From Manduca sexta (lineage: Eukaryota > Arthropoda > Insecta > Lepidoptera > Sphingidae): a stretch of 64,000 nucleotides of DNA. The notes under the pieces are model-generated. The model was not told the origin of the DNA and searched no databases. It saw nothing but the letters and a program-made list of their open reading frames with translations. Of this stretch, positions 1 to 11,381 are shown in pieces (position 1 is the first letter of the stretch; each line of letters begins with the position of its first letter). The position numbers and the translations under genes were made by a program. Location: assembly GCF_014839805.1 (NCBI RefSeq), contig NC_051129.1, positions 1,178,001-1,242,000 on the forward strand, in the 5' to 3' direction.

Positions 1-290
1 CGAGTAGGCAACGTATCAAATAGACCCTGCTCGCCTCTGTACTCCCAATGTAGAACCACCACACAGTATTGCATTTCATAGGAAAATACTATTTGCACTT
101 ATAATCAAAATAAACATATCGAACAAACCGATGGGGGTGGGGGATGGACGGATATAAAAGCGGAAATTCTCTACTCCCGGCCACCTTTATATAGAATAAC
201 TTGAATGCAATACTGTGTATTAAACGATTATCGATACTAAATGTAAACCCTTCCCTCGAATCTTTTGGGAAAAAAAAACCTGTCACTCAC
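1..290. other. Intron of the xylose isomerase-like gene at the window edge
   Basis: Downstream of the donor at 290-286 (GTGAG on the minus strand). No further exon matching the C-terminal part of the family is visible before position 1, so the remaining exon or exons lie outside. Confidence 0.6.
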
Positions 291-3200
291 CTGATCGACG
301 ATGCACTTCATCATGAGCGTCAGCCTCTTGCTGTCATACTGGTCTACATCATTAGTCATGAACACGCCGCCCAACATGTTGTATCTGAAATATTTATTTA
401 GGTATTAGATCACAGATATTAAATACCCATCCACAACTTATATTGTAGATTCACAGCATTATTCTGTATAAGGTATTTGGAAAACAATACGAAATCTTTA
501 CACAAATTTTAATGCGTGCCCGGTAGGACCACTGCTCTAACGTCGTCAATTCGATTCCCGAATCGGGAAAAGTGATATCGAGTTTTTCTGCTCAGTATCA
601 GCACAGAGTCTTACATTTGCGTCCGATATGCCGATAGCCTCACCCTCTATCACAAAATGGGACGGAACGCACTTGGCGAAAAGTAGATCCCTGGTTGCTT
701 CTCTGCCTGCCCATTTGGGGATAATAGCGTGATGTGTGATTGGTGTATGGACGTAAACTTGGCTCATCATACGCCATGAAGTTATTATACGGGGCACAAT
801 TTCAAGCAATTGCAGAAAGGATATCGATTCGTTTCTACAACCGAGACCTATTGACTTCAACCTCCTGAGGGTTTCAATCCCGGACAAATCTAAAAACCCA
901 CACAATATCAACAACTAACGTAACACTCACACATTCGCCATAAACATATGATGTCCAGGCGGCGTGCACACTTTGTAATAACGATCCAGGTTGTAATTCT
1001 TGAGGAAGTAGAGGCAGCTGGTGACGTCCCACATATACATATGAACCATCTCGTGGTCGCGCAGGAGCGACCGCATGCTGTGGCTGTAGTGGTTGTAGCC
1101 TCTACCATGGTTGCAGTTGTAATACGGCATTACGAGCAGTTGGCATCTGGAAGATTGGCTAGATCAGATCTTGGCACATTTAGTTTTGATAGTTGCAATT
1201 TTATGATTGTAACAAAATAACTTAAACCTCGTTTCGTACTCCTGTATATTACAGTAAATTTTCTTAATATCATAATCAAACCATGTTGCGCAGAAGTCAG
1301 TGGAGATATCTGCTTTACCAACCATTTAACATTTACCTACTCTAGTATTGGAAAGCCTTAGTCACGAAGGTCACATTCTAATACATAATTCATAAAAATA
1401 AAATCGTGTTGGAGCCGAAAAGTATTCGTGACCTAGAAAACGTTTACAGCTCAAGTGCATTCAGTCTACTTCACTTCCTTACATAAACAATTTATATAAA
1501 TAACATATCTAAGAATTACGAACATACGGCATAAGAATTGGAAGGTATGTGAAGTCTGCTAACTCGCACTAGGCCAGCGTGGTTAACTAAGGCCTTTCTT
1601 AGTAGTAGAGATTCGTGCCCAGCAGTGGACAGCACCTATATAGGGGCATTTTGTCATGGCGTTACTAAATGATACCAACTCGTCTTGACCTCTGCTAATA
1701 TTGTGCCAAATATCATCCCCGAATAACAAGATAAACTTTCGCCAAATTTGTTATTATTTTCTGATTTTTATCATTTTCTAGGTTAGTACAAATATGGTGT
1801 GTGTGTGTGTGTTTGGCGGAAAGTATGATGTTGCCGCTTCAACGAATTCTCTTCATGTAGTCGTAGTGGCCTTACGTAATGTAAAATAAAATTACTTGTT
1901 ATTAATATTTATTTTGTTTCAAACTTACACTTAACTTTGAAAATAATTTATGGTAAAGTGTTGTTTTCAAAAAAACAGATAGGTTATTTAAGTAACACAA
2001 TGTGAAAATGACCTTGTATAATGCAGAAATCGTACTATTTTAATAAAACATACCTATAATTGAGTCTATCTTTGTACTCGGCGGTGATTTTCATCAACTT
2101 AGCGAATAGTTTTATTTCTCTGTTCACGTCTGTGTGGTATATGGAATCGTATCCTTCTCTGTAGGGCCAGAGGAGGAAGCACTCGGCGTTGAGTCGGTGG
2201 GATATCTCAAGGCAGCGCTTGATTTGCGACGCTGCTTGGACGAATGTCGCTGCGTCATGACTTGTGAAGGAGCCACAGGCGTACCTTCGAAATATACGGA
2301 GATGTAAAAATTTACTCGATCAGCTGTAAGTCAAAACCCTCCATCTTGCCTCTTAATTTGGTTTAAACTAGGAACCGGTGATGTTTTTGACACCTATTTA
2401 AGCAATTCTTAACCACATCTTAACGCTAAAACAAGTTTATAAGTAAGGCTATGTGACCAGTACAACGGCTTACAATTTGGGTACTTACCTAAAATCATAT
2501 TACTTAACTTACTAGAATGCATTGTTTCTGAACATGTCTTACAGTAAAACCGGTACGATAATTGCAGCTATGCTATTGTATTATGTATGGACGGCTAGAT
2601 AGTTGGAGACCTAAATAATCCCCTTAGCTAACGCCAACAATTCTTCTGACTATGTTTCTTTTTCTTTTTTATTGCTTTAAATGACGAGTCGAGCTTGCCG
2701 TTCGCCTGATGGTAAGCGATACGACCGCCCATAAACAGTAGAAACACCAACAAAGACCTTGAATTGCAAAGTATTGTTCATTGGCTACAATGTCCTACAA
2801 ACCGGAATACAACATTGACTTCACACTGGTGCTTCGCGGCAGAAATAGACATTGCGGTGGTACCTACCCAGACACTCTCACATATGAGAGATCTATCACC
2901 AGTACTCAGTTTCTTCTTAGGTTTGAGAAGTGATTTCCAATTCATCTACCTAAGTGCCAAACTTCTATTCATCTTTAAGTTCCTGATCATCTATCATTAA
3001 ACGACTAACCTGCTCACCTATCTTCTGCCAACAAAAAATAAATGAAAACCAAAAAAATCCTCACCTAGGATGTGAGTGGAGATCAGGTGCCATCCACAGT
3101 AACTTCACATGACTCCTTTGCGCCATATCCTGTATGTACTCCACGATATCGTCCCAATGTGTTTTGTTCTCATCCCAACTCTCCGTATAAGGAACCAGGT

Positions 3201-5381
3201 CGGAATCAAAAGCTGTCCAGTATTTAACACCAAGTTTGGTGCAGAAGTCGAAGAGAGCTTTGATACAGCGCTTGCAGTTGTCCAGGGTGTTGGTGCCGTC
3301 GTCCCAAGGGCGAGTGTATGTGGGTCTGCCGTGGAGGTCTGACCCTGAGGTTGGGAAATTTTATATATAGTATTGACTCAGAACCGTCGTCATCGTCGTC
3401 GTCGCCTCAAGAGTCCAGACGTTATTTTTAAAATCAATACAAAACTAAAGAAACAAGGCGTTTAAAACCCATTTAGCGAATATAATTTGGTATCGCATAA
3501 CTGCCGCTATTTCCTAAATCACTTAAAAACTAAAATAGAAGTCAACTTAAGATAAAATTAAATAAGTAGGTAACATTAAACACAAAGGCGGCCTTATGGC
3601 TGCCATAAATGCTACGGTCCACCGGAAAGGTCCACCGGTGCAGGTATGCCTGTGCCGGTAGACCGAAATGTGTGTGGGTATAAATCTGTGCAGATTTTTG
3701 AGCCTGTGCAGGCGACCGGCGCAGGATCGAAAATCAATTCTTTCAATTGATACCTGTGCAGGCATACCTGCACAGATGACCTCTCCGGTAGACCGTAGCG
3801 TGTATGGCTTACACAAGGGAGAGGCAAACCGCGTATTCGCCAGGGGCCTCGCAAGGTGCCTTAAAGTACCTGGTTTACTATGTTACTGACGAAACTGTTC
3901 AAATCGGGAACTTTTTTTGCTTTGCCCGGAGCTCCGTATATAATAATTTTTTTTTTTGCTTTCCCCTAGCGCATCCCGTTGTTTACAGCCGCCACTGATT
4001 AAACAACAGCAAAACTTCATCATTATACCTACAGAGCTACTTACCATTACTTCTAAACTCTGTGAGTGACACGCTGAACTTAAGCCATTCCTCCATCGGC
4101 CTGGAGTGTATCCTCTCCGTAGAGTTGTAGTATCGATAGCTGGTCGTTTCGGATGGAGACGCCATGTTGTTATACTCTATCTTATCTATACCTGAAAGCG
4201 GATAATCAGGTATTGTAGTATCACCATGGCGGCGAGGGATAAGGACCCGAAGAAAATAATTCCAAAATCCTGCAGGTTTCCTTTCAATAATCTTCATTTA
4301 TAATAGTACTTCTTCATCTCAGTCGTACACTCTTGCCATTTGTGGTTATGGATAATCTGGAGTTGGTTGTGGTTTTTGCGAGACTTCTCCATCTCTCTAG
4401 TAAGGAGTACTTAGGATTCTATTAATTTAAAATTAGGTGTTCTTTTCTGCTCTTGAATATCTCCACAATTCTTACAATAACAATTTTTTTCACGGTAATA
4501 CACTGTTGGATTCCCACTTACCATGTGTAGGGAGGGCATGCCGGCTAAAACCCCTTTCTAATCTCGAACTGCATTTGAGCGGGACTCTCGTACTGCCAAA
4601 TTTAAATGCCAAAATCATCTGCTTCCACCAATTACAATTAATATTTGCCGCATTTTGTTTTATGTGTAATTTATTCCCGTCACTTCTAAGCTTATAAACT
4701 CTTTGCCTACGCATTTTTCTAAATATTTTAATACGATGTAATAGGTATCTTCGTCCTACGTGCTTTATGTGATAATTGTACAGGCATCTACTGACAATGA
4801 CCACTGGTAAAGAGGATTACCTATGCTAAAGCGCCAGTAAGCCTGTTACATAGAACGTTTAATCCGATTATTTATTTTATATACAACCGATTGCGGACAC
4901 TAGCGTGTCGCTCGCGTGGTGGTAAACAGTAACACCTCATATATATTTAATTTAAATCTCTATAAAATGCAATAGCAATATACGCATAGCACTGTGAAGT
5001 GTGCAAGTAACTAAGTATAGGTATAGTTAGATATTCAGGCTCATAGCAACCGATTTTAAAAACCAGAACTAAATAATTGCACATCTTTCCTTGGTGCATC
5101 CGTTTAAACTACGGAAGCTGATATGAATAAGAAACTAAATTGAAACATTATCAACTATATAATTTCTACCGCTGAACATAAGCTTGCCCCAAAGATTTCC
5201 AAGCCTAGCATTTAATTACAAAACGAAATAAAATTAATAAAAATTTACCAATTTTTTTATAAATGATACAAATTCGTAGTGTTTTCGTTGAAATTCCCAA
5301 AATACCTTGAAAATAATCCGTGGTGTCCGCGCGGCCCTCCCGCTTGGCGCGCTTGGTCCCGGGCTGGCTGTACGCCGCCAT
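291..5381 (-). CDS. Xylose isomerase-like protein, probable pseudoenzyme (six exons, 3' end off left edge)
   Basis: Six exons join in frame: 5381-5306, 4191-4045, 3344-3065, 2284-2054, 1146-931 and 384-291, giving 348 residues; xylose isomerases have about 440, so the last quarter lies beyond the edge. All borders are GT-AG with matching phases. Family landmarks are clear: a PWDDGTN block (residues 87-93), KYWTAFDSD (115-123), WPYREGYD in exon 4 and the MWDVTSCLYFL helix in exon 5. The family converts aldoses to ketoses using a catalytic His (FHDxD), a Glu and Lys (EPKP) and further Glu and Asp metal ligands. Here these read AFDSD (His to Phe120), VMPYY (Glu to Met251, Lys to Tyr253) and probably CTPPGH (Glu to Pro307, His310 kept). 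Family and frame are seen in the sequence; loss of activity is inferred. The start at 5381 (MAAYSQPG) is chosen because an upstream in-frame ATG falls in the TATA box. Confidence 0.87.
515..750 (+). mobile_element. SINE family A, old copy
   Basis: It lies in an intron of the xylose isomerase-like gene. It keeps the promoter B-box-like stretch (TTCGATTCCC), then AAAGTGATATYGRGTTTTTCTG, the 'CCGATATG-CGATAG' body and the tail ending GGGGATAATAGCGTGATG. It shares these blocks in the same order with the copies at 42,447, 22,170, 33,220, 45,767 and 63,086. The first bases of the tRNA-like head are degraded. Confidence 0.75.
1533..1650 (+). mobile_element. SINE family B, 3' fragment
   Basis: It contains GAAGTCTGCTAACTCGCACT, AGGCCAGCGTGG and GTGCCCAGCAGTGGACAG, the 3' half of the family seen complete at 19,075 and 34,557. 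The head is missing. Confidence 0.7.
1655..2030 (+). repeat. Dispersed repeat F, copy 1
   Basis: It shares the order 'GCGTTACTAAATGATACC', 'ATTGTGCCAAA-ATCAT', 'ATTCTCTT', 'ATTAATATTTATTT' and 'AAATGACCTTG' with 35,590-35,960. A third partial copy is at 38,985-39,110. A (GT)n run sits at about 1796-1812. No coding capacity or clear ends were found. Confidence 0.55.
2655..2895 (+). repeat. Dispersed repeat D, copy 1
   Basis: It carries CTGATGGTAAGCGATACGAC, CATAAACAGTAGAAACACCA and GGCTACAATGTCCT, matched in order by 7911-8135 and, inverted and partial, by 57,060-57,150. This is probably a 3' fragment of a non-LTR retroelement. The open frame through it is not gene-like. Confidence 0.6.
3585..3830. 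mobile_element. Fold-back (long inverted repeat) element in an intron
   Basis: The left part, GCTACGGTCCACCGGAAAGG at 3611 followed by GTGCAGGTATGCCTGTGC, is mirrored on the right by GCACAGATGACCTCTCCGGT and GACCGTAGC ending at 3799. Weaker symmetry extends outward to about 3590 and 3822. The inner part repeats CCTGTGCAGG several times. It is non-coding and much more GC-rich than the surrounding intron. No target-site duplication was identified. Confidence 0.6.
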
Positions 5382-5465
5382 GGCTCCCGCGAGTCCACAC
5401 GCCACACACGCCCGAGCCGCCCGCACGACCGTCCGGCGCCGGCCCGCGCGCGCCTTATATAACAT
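5380..5465 (-). promoter_or_regulatory. TATA promoter and short leader of the xylose isomerase-like gene
   Basis: On the minus strand TATATAAG occupies 5461-5454, followed by a very CpG-rich stretch and, about 75 bases downstream, the ATG at 5381. Transcription would be expected to begin roughly 30 bases after the TATA box, near 5430, giving a leader of about 50 bases. This is the main argument against starting the protein at the in-frame ATG at 5465, which lies just upstream of the TATA box and so outside the predicted transcript. Confidence 0.65.
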
Positions 5466-5499
5466 CGCGCCAAAAGAACCACCAGACCGTGAGAGTCTT

Positions 5500-6065
5500 T
5501 GTTTAAAACTGGACGGCTACCGGTTTTTATTACACGTTTCATGTGTCGCTGTTAATTATATTCAATTACGTTTAGGCTTTGAGCACGAAATGGGTGGGTA
5601 GGCGTAACGAGTAGAGAAAGTAGGGAACCTGGTGTTACTTTAAATACATAAAATAAAATATTGAGATTATAGGGGCATGGTTTTGTCTTTAGGGTCTCAA
5701 GAAACAAAATAAAAAAAATTATGCGCTTATACGTGATACGTTATTTATAATAATATTTTGAACTATTACTACATACGTAAACATGCTGTTTTTAAATTAT
5801 CAATTTAATTTCATACACGTCAATAGAAGTTCTCAATATACATCGATCTACCCAGTATGTAATTTCTTATAATACGTGGTTAAAAATTTAGAATATTTAA
5901 AATTTAAATTAAAGTCTGTTTCGAGACTAAACTGCGTAAAGGCAAACATATGAATAATATCGTTATAAATAAAAATATGCATAATCATACATTAGTAAAT
6001 GTACTGCAATGCTAACGATCCCTTATGATTAAAAATAAATAAAACCACAAATAACTTAAAAACTA
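5500..6065. other. Intergenic region between the xylose isomerase-like gene and Cdkal1
   Basis: AT-rich and without a credible reading frame. It holds whatever upstream control the xylose isomerase-like promoter has and lies downstream of the Cdkal1 poly(A) signal. Confidence 0.6.
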
Positions 6066-6071
6066 TTTATT
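6066..6071 (-). terminator. Poly(A) signal AATAAA of Cdkal1
   Basis: On the minus strand AATAAA begins only five bases after the Cdkal1 stop codon, so the 3' UTR may be very short. More AT-rich sequence follows, so a later site is also possible. Confidence 0.5.
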
Positions 6072-6075
6072 AACA

Positions 6076-9000
6076 TTATAAAAATATCCATATCAACCTA
6101 ACTAATGCTGCAATGACCAACACTATCAGCGGTAAAGGCACAAACTTCTTGCTTTCCACCTCTGTATAGACACCGGACACTTCTCCCTTCTTTAATGGCG
6201 CCGTGAGACCCGCCATCTTAGGTTTGTCTATAACCTCGCCCATCATAGAGAATTTCGTTGCACTTGTAATCTTAACTGTCAACATTTTGCCCATAAACCT
6301 TTCTTCTTTGGGCACCAAAACTTGCTCGTAAAACTCGTTATGAGCCACAAAATAATTTTTATCGTGAGATATGTCCGTGACTAGTACCTCTTGTATCTCG
6401 CCAACTTTGTGTCCGTACGGCTCGTACGACCTGAAGAAATCTGATAACATCTTAGTACGCTTCTTCACTTCTTGACCTGGCACCTAGAATGTAAAAAAAA
6501 ACTATGATGAACTTCATTCAGCTAAATAGCAGTTTCTGGCGGACACGTGCACAAACCGAAATAAATTATGTATAGGTCATTTCAATAACCTTTTATGCGG
6601 GGATATTGCGGAGTGTCACAGGCTAAGGAAACTGATCCAAGCACTTTCCCCACTACGCTACACTACGTCGTAGTGTGCGAGTGCCTTACGTACCTTTGTT
6701 GCTCATGAACTGTTCAGCGAAAGTAGTAAAACGCATCTTCGTAAATGAAATGATCTATACATCTTTAATTTCAGACATAAAAGATTAGGTCAAGACAAAA
6801 AAGTATGACAGTCAAAGGTCATAATGAATAATATTATATAATTTTTCTGAAATGCATGTTCAAACTGGGAGTAGACCAGTCATTCTCCAGAATCAAATGA
6901 ACGTTGCGTTGTGTTAGTCAAACCAAGGACAGTTCGCTTTTGGACACAACTATTGCATCTTTTGATAACAGCGCCATCTATTAACTATAATTTCAATTAC
7001 TCACGCGCTGCATCTTCGCAGCAGGAGTACCAGGCCTCGGGAAGAACTGGTTGATGAACAGCGAGGGGAACTTGTATTTCCTGCAGAGCCTCATGGTGTC
7101 CTCGAAGTCAGCCTCAGTCTCAGTGGGAAAGCCGCAGATTATGTCCGTAGCTATCGTCATGCCGGGCACCCTGGGAATATGGTACAAACATTTAATCCAG
7201 GATAAATATAAATGGTGTAAGCTAACCTCTCTAGAAAAAGAAAATAGATGATAGTGCTGGTGATTCCATACACTATAAGTACAGAAAATTGCAGATTCAA
7301 TAATCTAATTCAAGTGTGGATACATGAACATGTATAAAACATTACATATTTCCTGGTTAACTAAGATGCAAAATATGCAACCTTAAGTACAAATAAATAT
7401 AACTTTTAATATAACTTGTTTAATAACAAACTTCTATAAAAATAAGTAATATCTCTAATAAATAATGAGCACTTACTTCTCCCTCAAATAATTGACGACG
7501 CGTTCAAAGTCTGCACATGTGTATTCTCTCTTCATATCTGACAACACTTGGTCACTACCAGCCTGGACTGGCACGTGGAGGAATCTAAAGTGGGTAGAAT
7601 AGCACAATTCAGTGTTAAAACTGATATAGCGCCCTCTAGTATAGTTCTGATAAATAAAATTGTCAGGAACCACTAGATATCACTATAAAACATCCTGTCT
7701 CCTGCTAAAAATACTATAATCTATCTTAGCTTTATGATATAAGAAAAAACAAAAACAAGCAAAAGTTGCAAAAAAAAAATAACTGCAGTAAAAACTATTG
7801 AAATGTTACATCATAGTTGGTTATACTCCTTGGCTACCTTGCAATGATTGTTATTCTACTCCAATGTAGCAGCTATATTTACTTATTATTTTTATATGTA
7901 ATCGTGAATTAGTAATATTTTTTATTTTGAGCATGCCTCTTGTCTGATTGTAAGCAGTATGACTGGCCATAAACAGTACAACACCATACAGAACTTTGGA
8001 TTACAAAGTACTCTGACAGTTCTCTACATTCGTCGCCTAAGACATAAAATGTCATGTCTTATATTGTCCAGTAATTACCCTGGCTAATATGTCCTTCAAA
8101 CCAGAACTCATTAATGCATACACACTGCTGCTTGATTATTAACTCTAAAGCTTACTTGTAGACCCTGGGATGGTGCATGATCTCGGCGACGTCAGGCAAA
8201 TGCTCCAGGATGTAAGGTGGGTTGGTCATGCCCAATCGGAGTCGACAGCCTTCAGGGATCACTTCCACGAGTTTCCATAGTAACTCTGGTAACGATGTGC
8301 CTATATCGCGCCCATATGTGCCTAAAAAATATGTCCTTAATCATGATCAAAATCATTATTTTGGAAAGTGTGATGGTTAGGTTGCTGAAAACAAAGGGCG
8401 GACAATTCTTTTCACTCTATAATTAGTAGAACAATTTAATTTTTCTCTCAACAATTGCATAACACAAGGCAGAACTGCAGATGATTATTATTGTGTGGAA
8501 TGAACCGATGTCTTAACAACACATATTAATAGCAACTTACCTGTATCCTCACTAGTCAGCCAGATCTCAACAACACCCTCAGTGAACGACTGGCGAGCCC
8601 TCTCCACAATCTCCTCTGGTGGGTAACTGCCAAGCTCTCCGCGAGCATGCTTCGTTTTACAATAGGTGCATTGGTTGAGGCATCCGGTGTTGATCGGTAT
8701 GATCTCTATCAGAGGGTTCTTGCGGACCTTTGGGAGGAGAAGGGACGCGCCGCCCGCCTTGCGACCTTCGCCTGTCTTTCTTTGACCAAAGAGACGGACT
8801 GTGTGGCCTAATAAAGTACAGTATTACATTTAATTTTAAGGAACAGATATTGCTTAACATATGCTGAGTTTTTTCTTCTATTTGCCTTTCATTCTTATCA
8901 TGGATGACGATGAAGTAACCTTTTTATGCATTTTACGAAAATTATTTGGCTTTAGTTTTAACTTTTTACTACCAACAATGTGCCTTTTTTATAATTCTTT

Positions 9001-10250
9001 GGTAAATGCTATTCATGTTAGAAACATCTTTATAAAACATTATCCAACCAGAGGATTGAACCAAGGATGCCCAAAGCCATATCCAAAATACTTGCCAATA
9101 CAGCAAGGAAACAATAATGTATATGGTGAACAAACAGAGATAATTGTCGACATAAGTTACCTTTTAATGTCTCTTCTACAACCTCAACGATCCTGTCAAT
9201 CTGCTGCACTCCGACTACGCTCAGCCCCTGGATATAGTTGGCGCGTGGAGCCCCCTGTGGCACGCAGCCTGCTACCACCACATGGATGCCGCGGCTCTGC
9301 CCTAGTTCTATTTCATTTCTGTAACAGAAATGTGTGATGCAATCTAGGGTTGTTAATTATTCATAAAATTTTGTTTTTATGAATAATCATTAATACTAAA
9401 ACTGTTCATAAATAAATAAATTCTTTAAATAAATGTGTGCATAAATATCTTTTGTAACCTAGATTTACACTAACAAATAATTACATTTCTTTGTTTTTAA
9501 TATTGAGATACCTTTGAGGACTATTTTGTGCCACATTACTGTTGAAATGACACCTAATTATCACCAAAATGGTATTATAACAAATTAACACAACAATGAA
9601 CTATAATTTATTAAAACCTCACTTAAAATGGTCCTCAGCTGGATTCTTCACAGTGCAAGAGTTGAGTAGCCACAGCTGTGCAGCCCACTTGTCTTCCGTG
9701 AGGCGGTATCCGTTAGCCGCCAGCAGGCCCGCCATGTACTCCGAGTCGGAGCTGTTGTGGGCACATCCCCATGTCTTGACGTAGATTGTTTGAGTACCTA
9801 AAATATATTTATGCAAAGTGCAGTGTCTTCTCCATTTTTATAAGTGAAGTAAATAAAAAAATGTATAGCGTAAGATCGTTGTGAGATATTAAAGTTTCGA
9901 GAACAATGTGTACACTTTTAAAACAAAGATGTTACCAACCAAAATACCTATTTAGATCGTAAAATAACTATTAACATTGCAAAAACACATAAAACTCCTT
10001 ATAAAAGGAATAAACAATAGGATTTTAACTGCAAAATTACATTTAAAAAGGAAACTATAATAATTTATAGGTTACCTGGTACGACACTCTGTAATATAAC
10101 CTTTTCTGCGGCTTCCGATTCTGATTTCTCTTTTTTCCGTGATCTAACAGTTACATTCTTGCGGTTTGCATACCGTTCTTTCGGTGTGATGTCTTGCGAC
10201 GATATCAAATCCTCAATATCGCCAATAATTTCTTCACAAACACCTGGCAT
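6076..10250 (-). CDS. Cdkal1: CDKAL1, tRNA-t6A37 methylthiotransferase (complete, eight exons)
   Basis: Exons 10250-10076, 9797-9623, 9318-9161, 8807-8541, 8321-8156, 7584-7477, 7170-7005 and 6483-6076 join in frame to 540 residues plus stop; all borders are GT-AG and all phases agree. CDKAL1 adds a methylthio group to t6A37 of tRNA-Lys(UUU), helping codon reading. The N-terminal methylthiotransferase domain has its three cluster cysteines in [10 protein letters not shown] (Cys70), [14 protein letters not shown] (Cys106) and AGCVPQ (Cys135). The radical-SAM motif CLNQCTYC gives Cys212, 216 and 219, followed by [13 protein letters not shown] and the [13 protein letters not shown] strand. Exon 8 holds the TRAM domain and ends in a hydrophobic segment (about 521-540) that should anchor the protein by its tail in the ER membrane, as in vertebrate CDKAL1. 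Human CDKAL1 is somewhat longer (579), mainly before the anchor. The start is in a good context (TCAAAATGCC). Confidence 0.97.
7911..8135 (+). repeat. Dispersed repeat D, copy 2 (Cdkal1 intron)
   Basis: It shares GTAAGCAGTATGACTGGCCA, CATAAACAGTACAACACCAT, TTACAAAGTA and TGGCTAATATGTCCTTCAAA with the copy at 2655-2895. It lies in the intron between exons at 8156 and 7584. Confidence 0.6.
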
Positions 10251-10270
10251 TTTGAGAATTTTGTGTTTTG

Positions 10271-10302
10271 GTCAATAAACGTCAGATTGACATTTATTTG
10301 AC
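10271..10302. promoter_or_regulatory. Inverted repeat just upstream of the Cdkal1 start
   Basis: GTCAATAAACGTCA is followed after two bases by TGACATTTATTTGAC, an imperfect palindrome 20-50 bases upstream of the Cdkal1 ATG. No TATA box is visible. It may be a binding site for a dimeric factor or sit in the leader; function is unknown. Confidence 0.35.
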
Positions 10303-11381
10303 ATCTTGACTTTTTTGGTACACAGAAATAGGCAGAAAAATACGTATCATATGTTTCTCATTTCTCTTTTCATAGATAGAACACTGGTCTCTAAGGTTAA
10401 CCACCGGCGTAACCGCTAACCAATGAAGATCGAAATGTAGTTTTGTAGTCGGTAGAATATACTATGTCAATGTTTATAGGAAAATAATAATATGATTTTA
10501 ATCCATACAAGCTATACAATCATATAATTATAACCAAAGTATGGACACAATCAGACCCGTGCCATGATTTTAGCAAGCATACTCATTGTAGAATCCGAAA
10601 AGGCTTTAAAACTCACTTTTGACAATACTATTGAAGTGAATTACATATCGCCAGTATTACTTAACTGTTTAAAATTTGAATGGACTAAGCTGACGAATGA
10701 TGACAATTTTCCATCGGGCGCTATTTTCTCTATCAAGTGGCTATACGTATTTATGTACAACGTCAATTCTAATATGATATTTAATTGAATGCTAATTTAG
10801 GACAATTAACTTTGTATTTTAGATAGACTTTCCTACGAATTTGACTATATAATTAAATAAAACCGCTGTGCATTATAAATAAGTGAGGTGATATGCAAAC
10901 CGTTATATGTACACATCTAAGTATACAGATTTCATTTCGATAACTGGTGATGAGATCAAATACCTAATACCTATACAGCCGCCTTCCATAACGGAGAAGT
11001 TATGTTGAATTACCTTTAATCATTTTATTAGCAAATCCGTAAAGGAGCGGCGAAATATAAGAAATTATCCAATGGACTACCCTCCCGTGATCGACACGGG
11101 AAAAATGATTCCCTATATCTTTACTAGTTTTTACCTACTGTCTTATTCCCAATTTACTGTTTTCGTTCCAAGTTTGGTAAGATAGTTGTGTACACATACT
11201 ATCTAGTAGCTCTAGTTATCCACCGACTTGTGACTACTGCAAGGTTGTTGGTATAATATGCGATTCCCGCAAACTTAGATTAAAATGAGTAGAACATTGC
11301 GGGTTTTAAGTTGATTGGAGAGTTTAGAGAGAGCCGGTAACTTCTAAAGAAATGCATAAACGAAAAAGGAGCACATTAACT
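10303..11381. other. Non-coding stretch upstream of Cdkal1
   Basis: A 74-codon frame at 10,564-10,788 (+) has no recognisable domain, no visible splice partners and ordinary AT-rich composition. I see no supported gene or repeat. Confidence 0.5.

Noticed and set aside
546..1321. Several frames on both strands around 550-1320
   Set aside because: They are shadows of a SINE A copy and of the xylose isomerase-like exon at 931-1146; none continues across splice sites.
3109..3342. 77-codon plus-strand frame
   Set aside because: Antisense of the xylose isomerase-like exon at 3065-3344.
5205..5542. Overlapping minus-strand frames giving Arg-rich proteins
   Set aside because: They are produced by the CpG-rich promoter and leader; only the MAAYSQPG start continues into xylose isomerase homology across spliced exons.
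8861..9337. 158-codon plus-strand frame
   Set aside because: It runs antisense across Cdkal1 exon 3 and the adjacent intron and has no domain.
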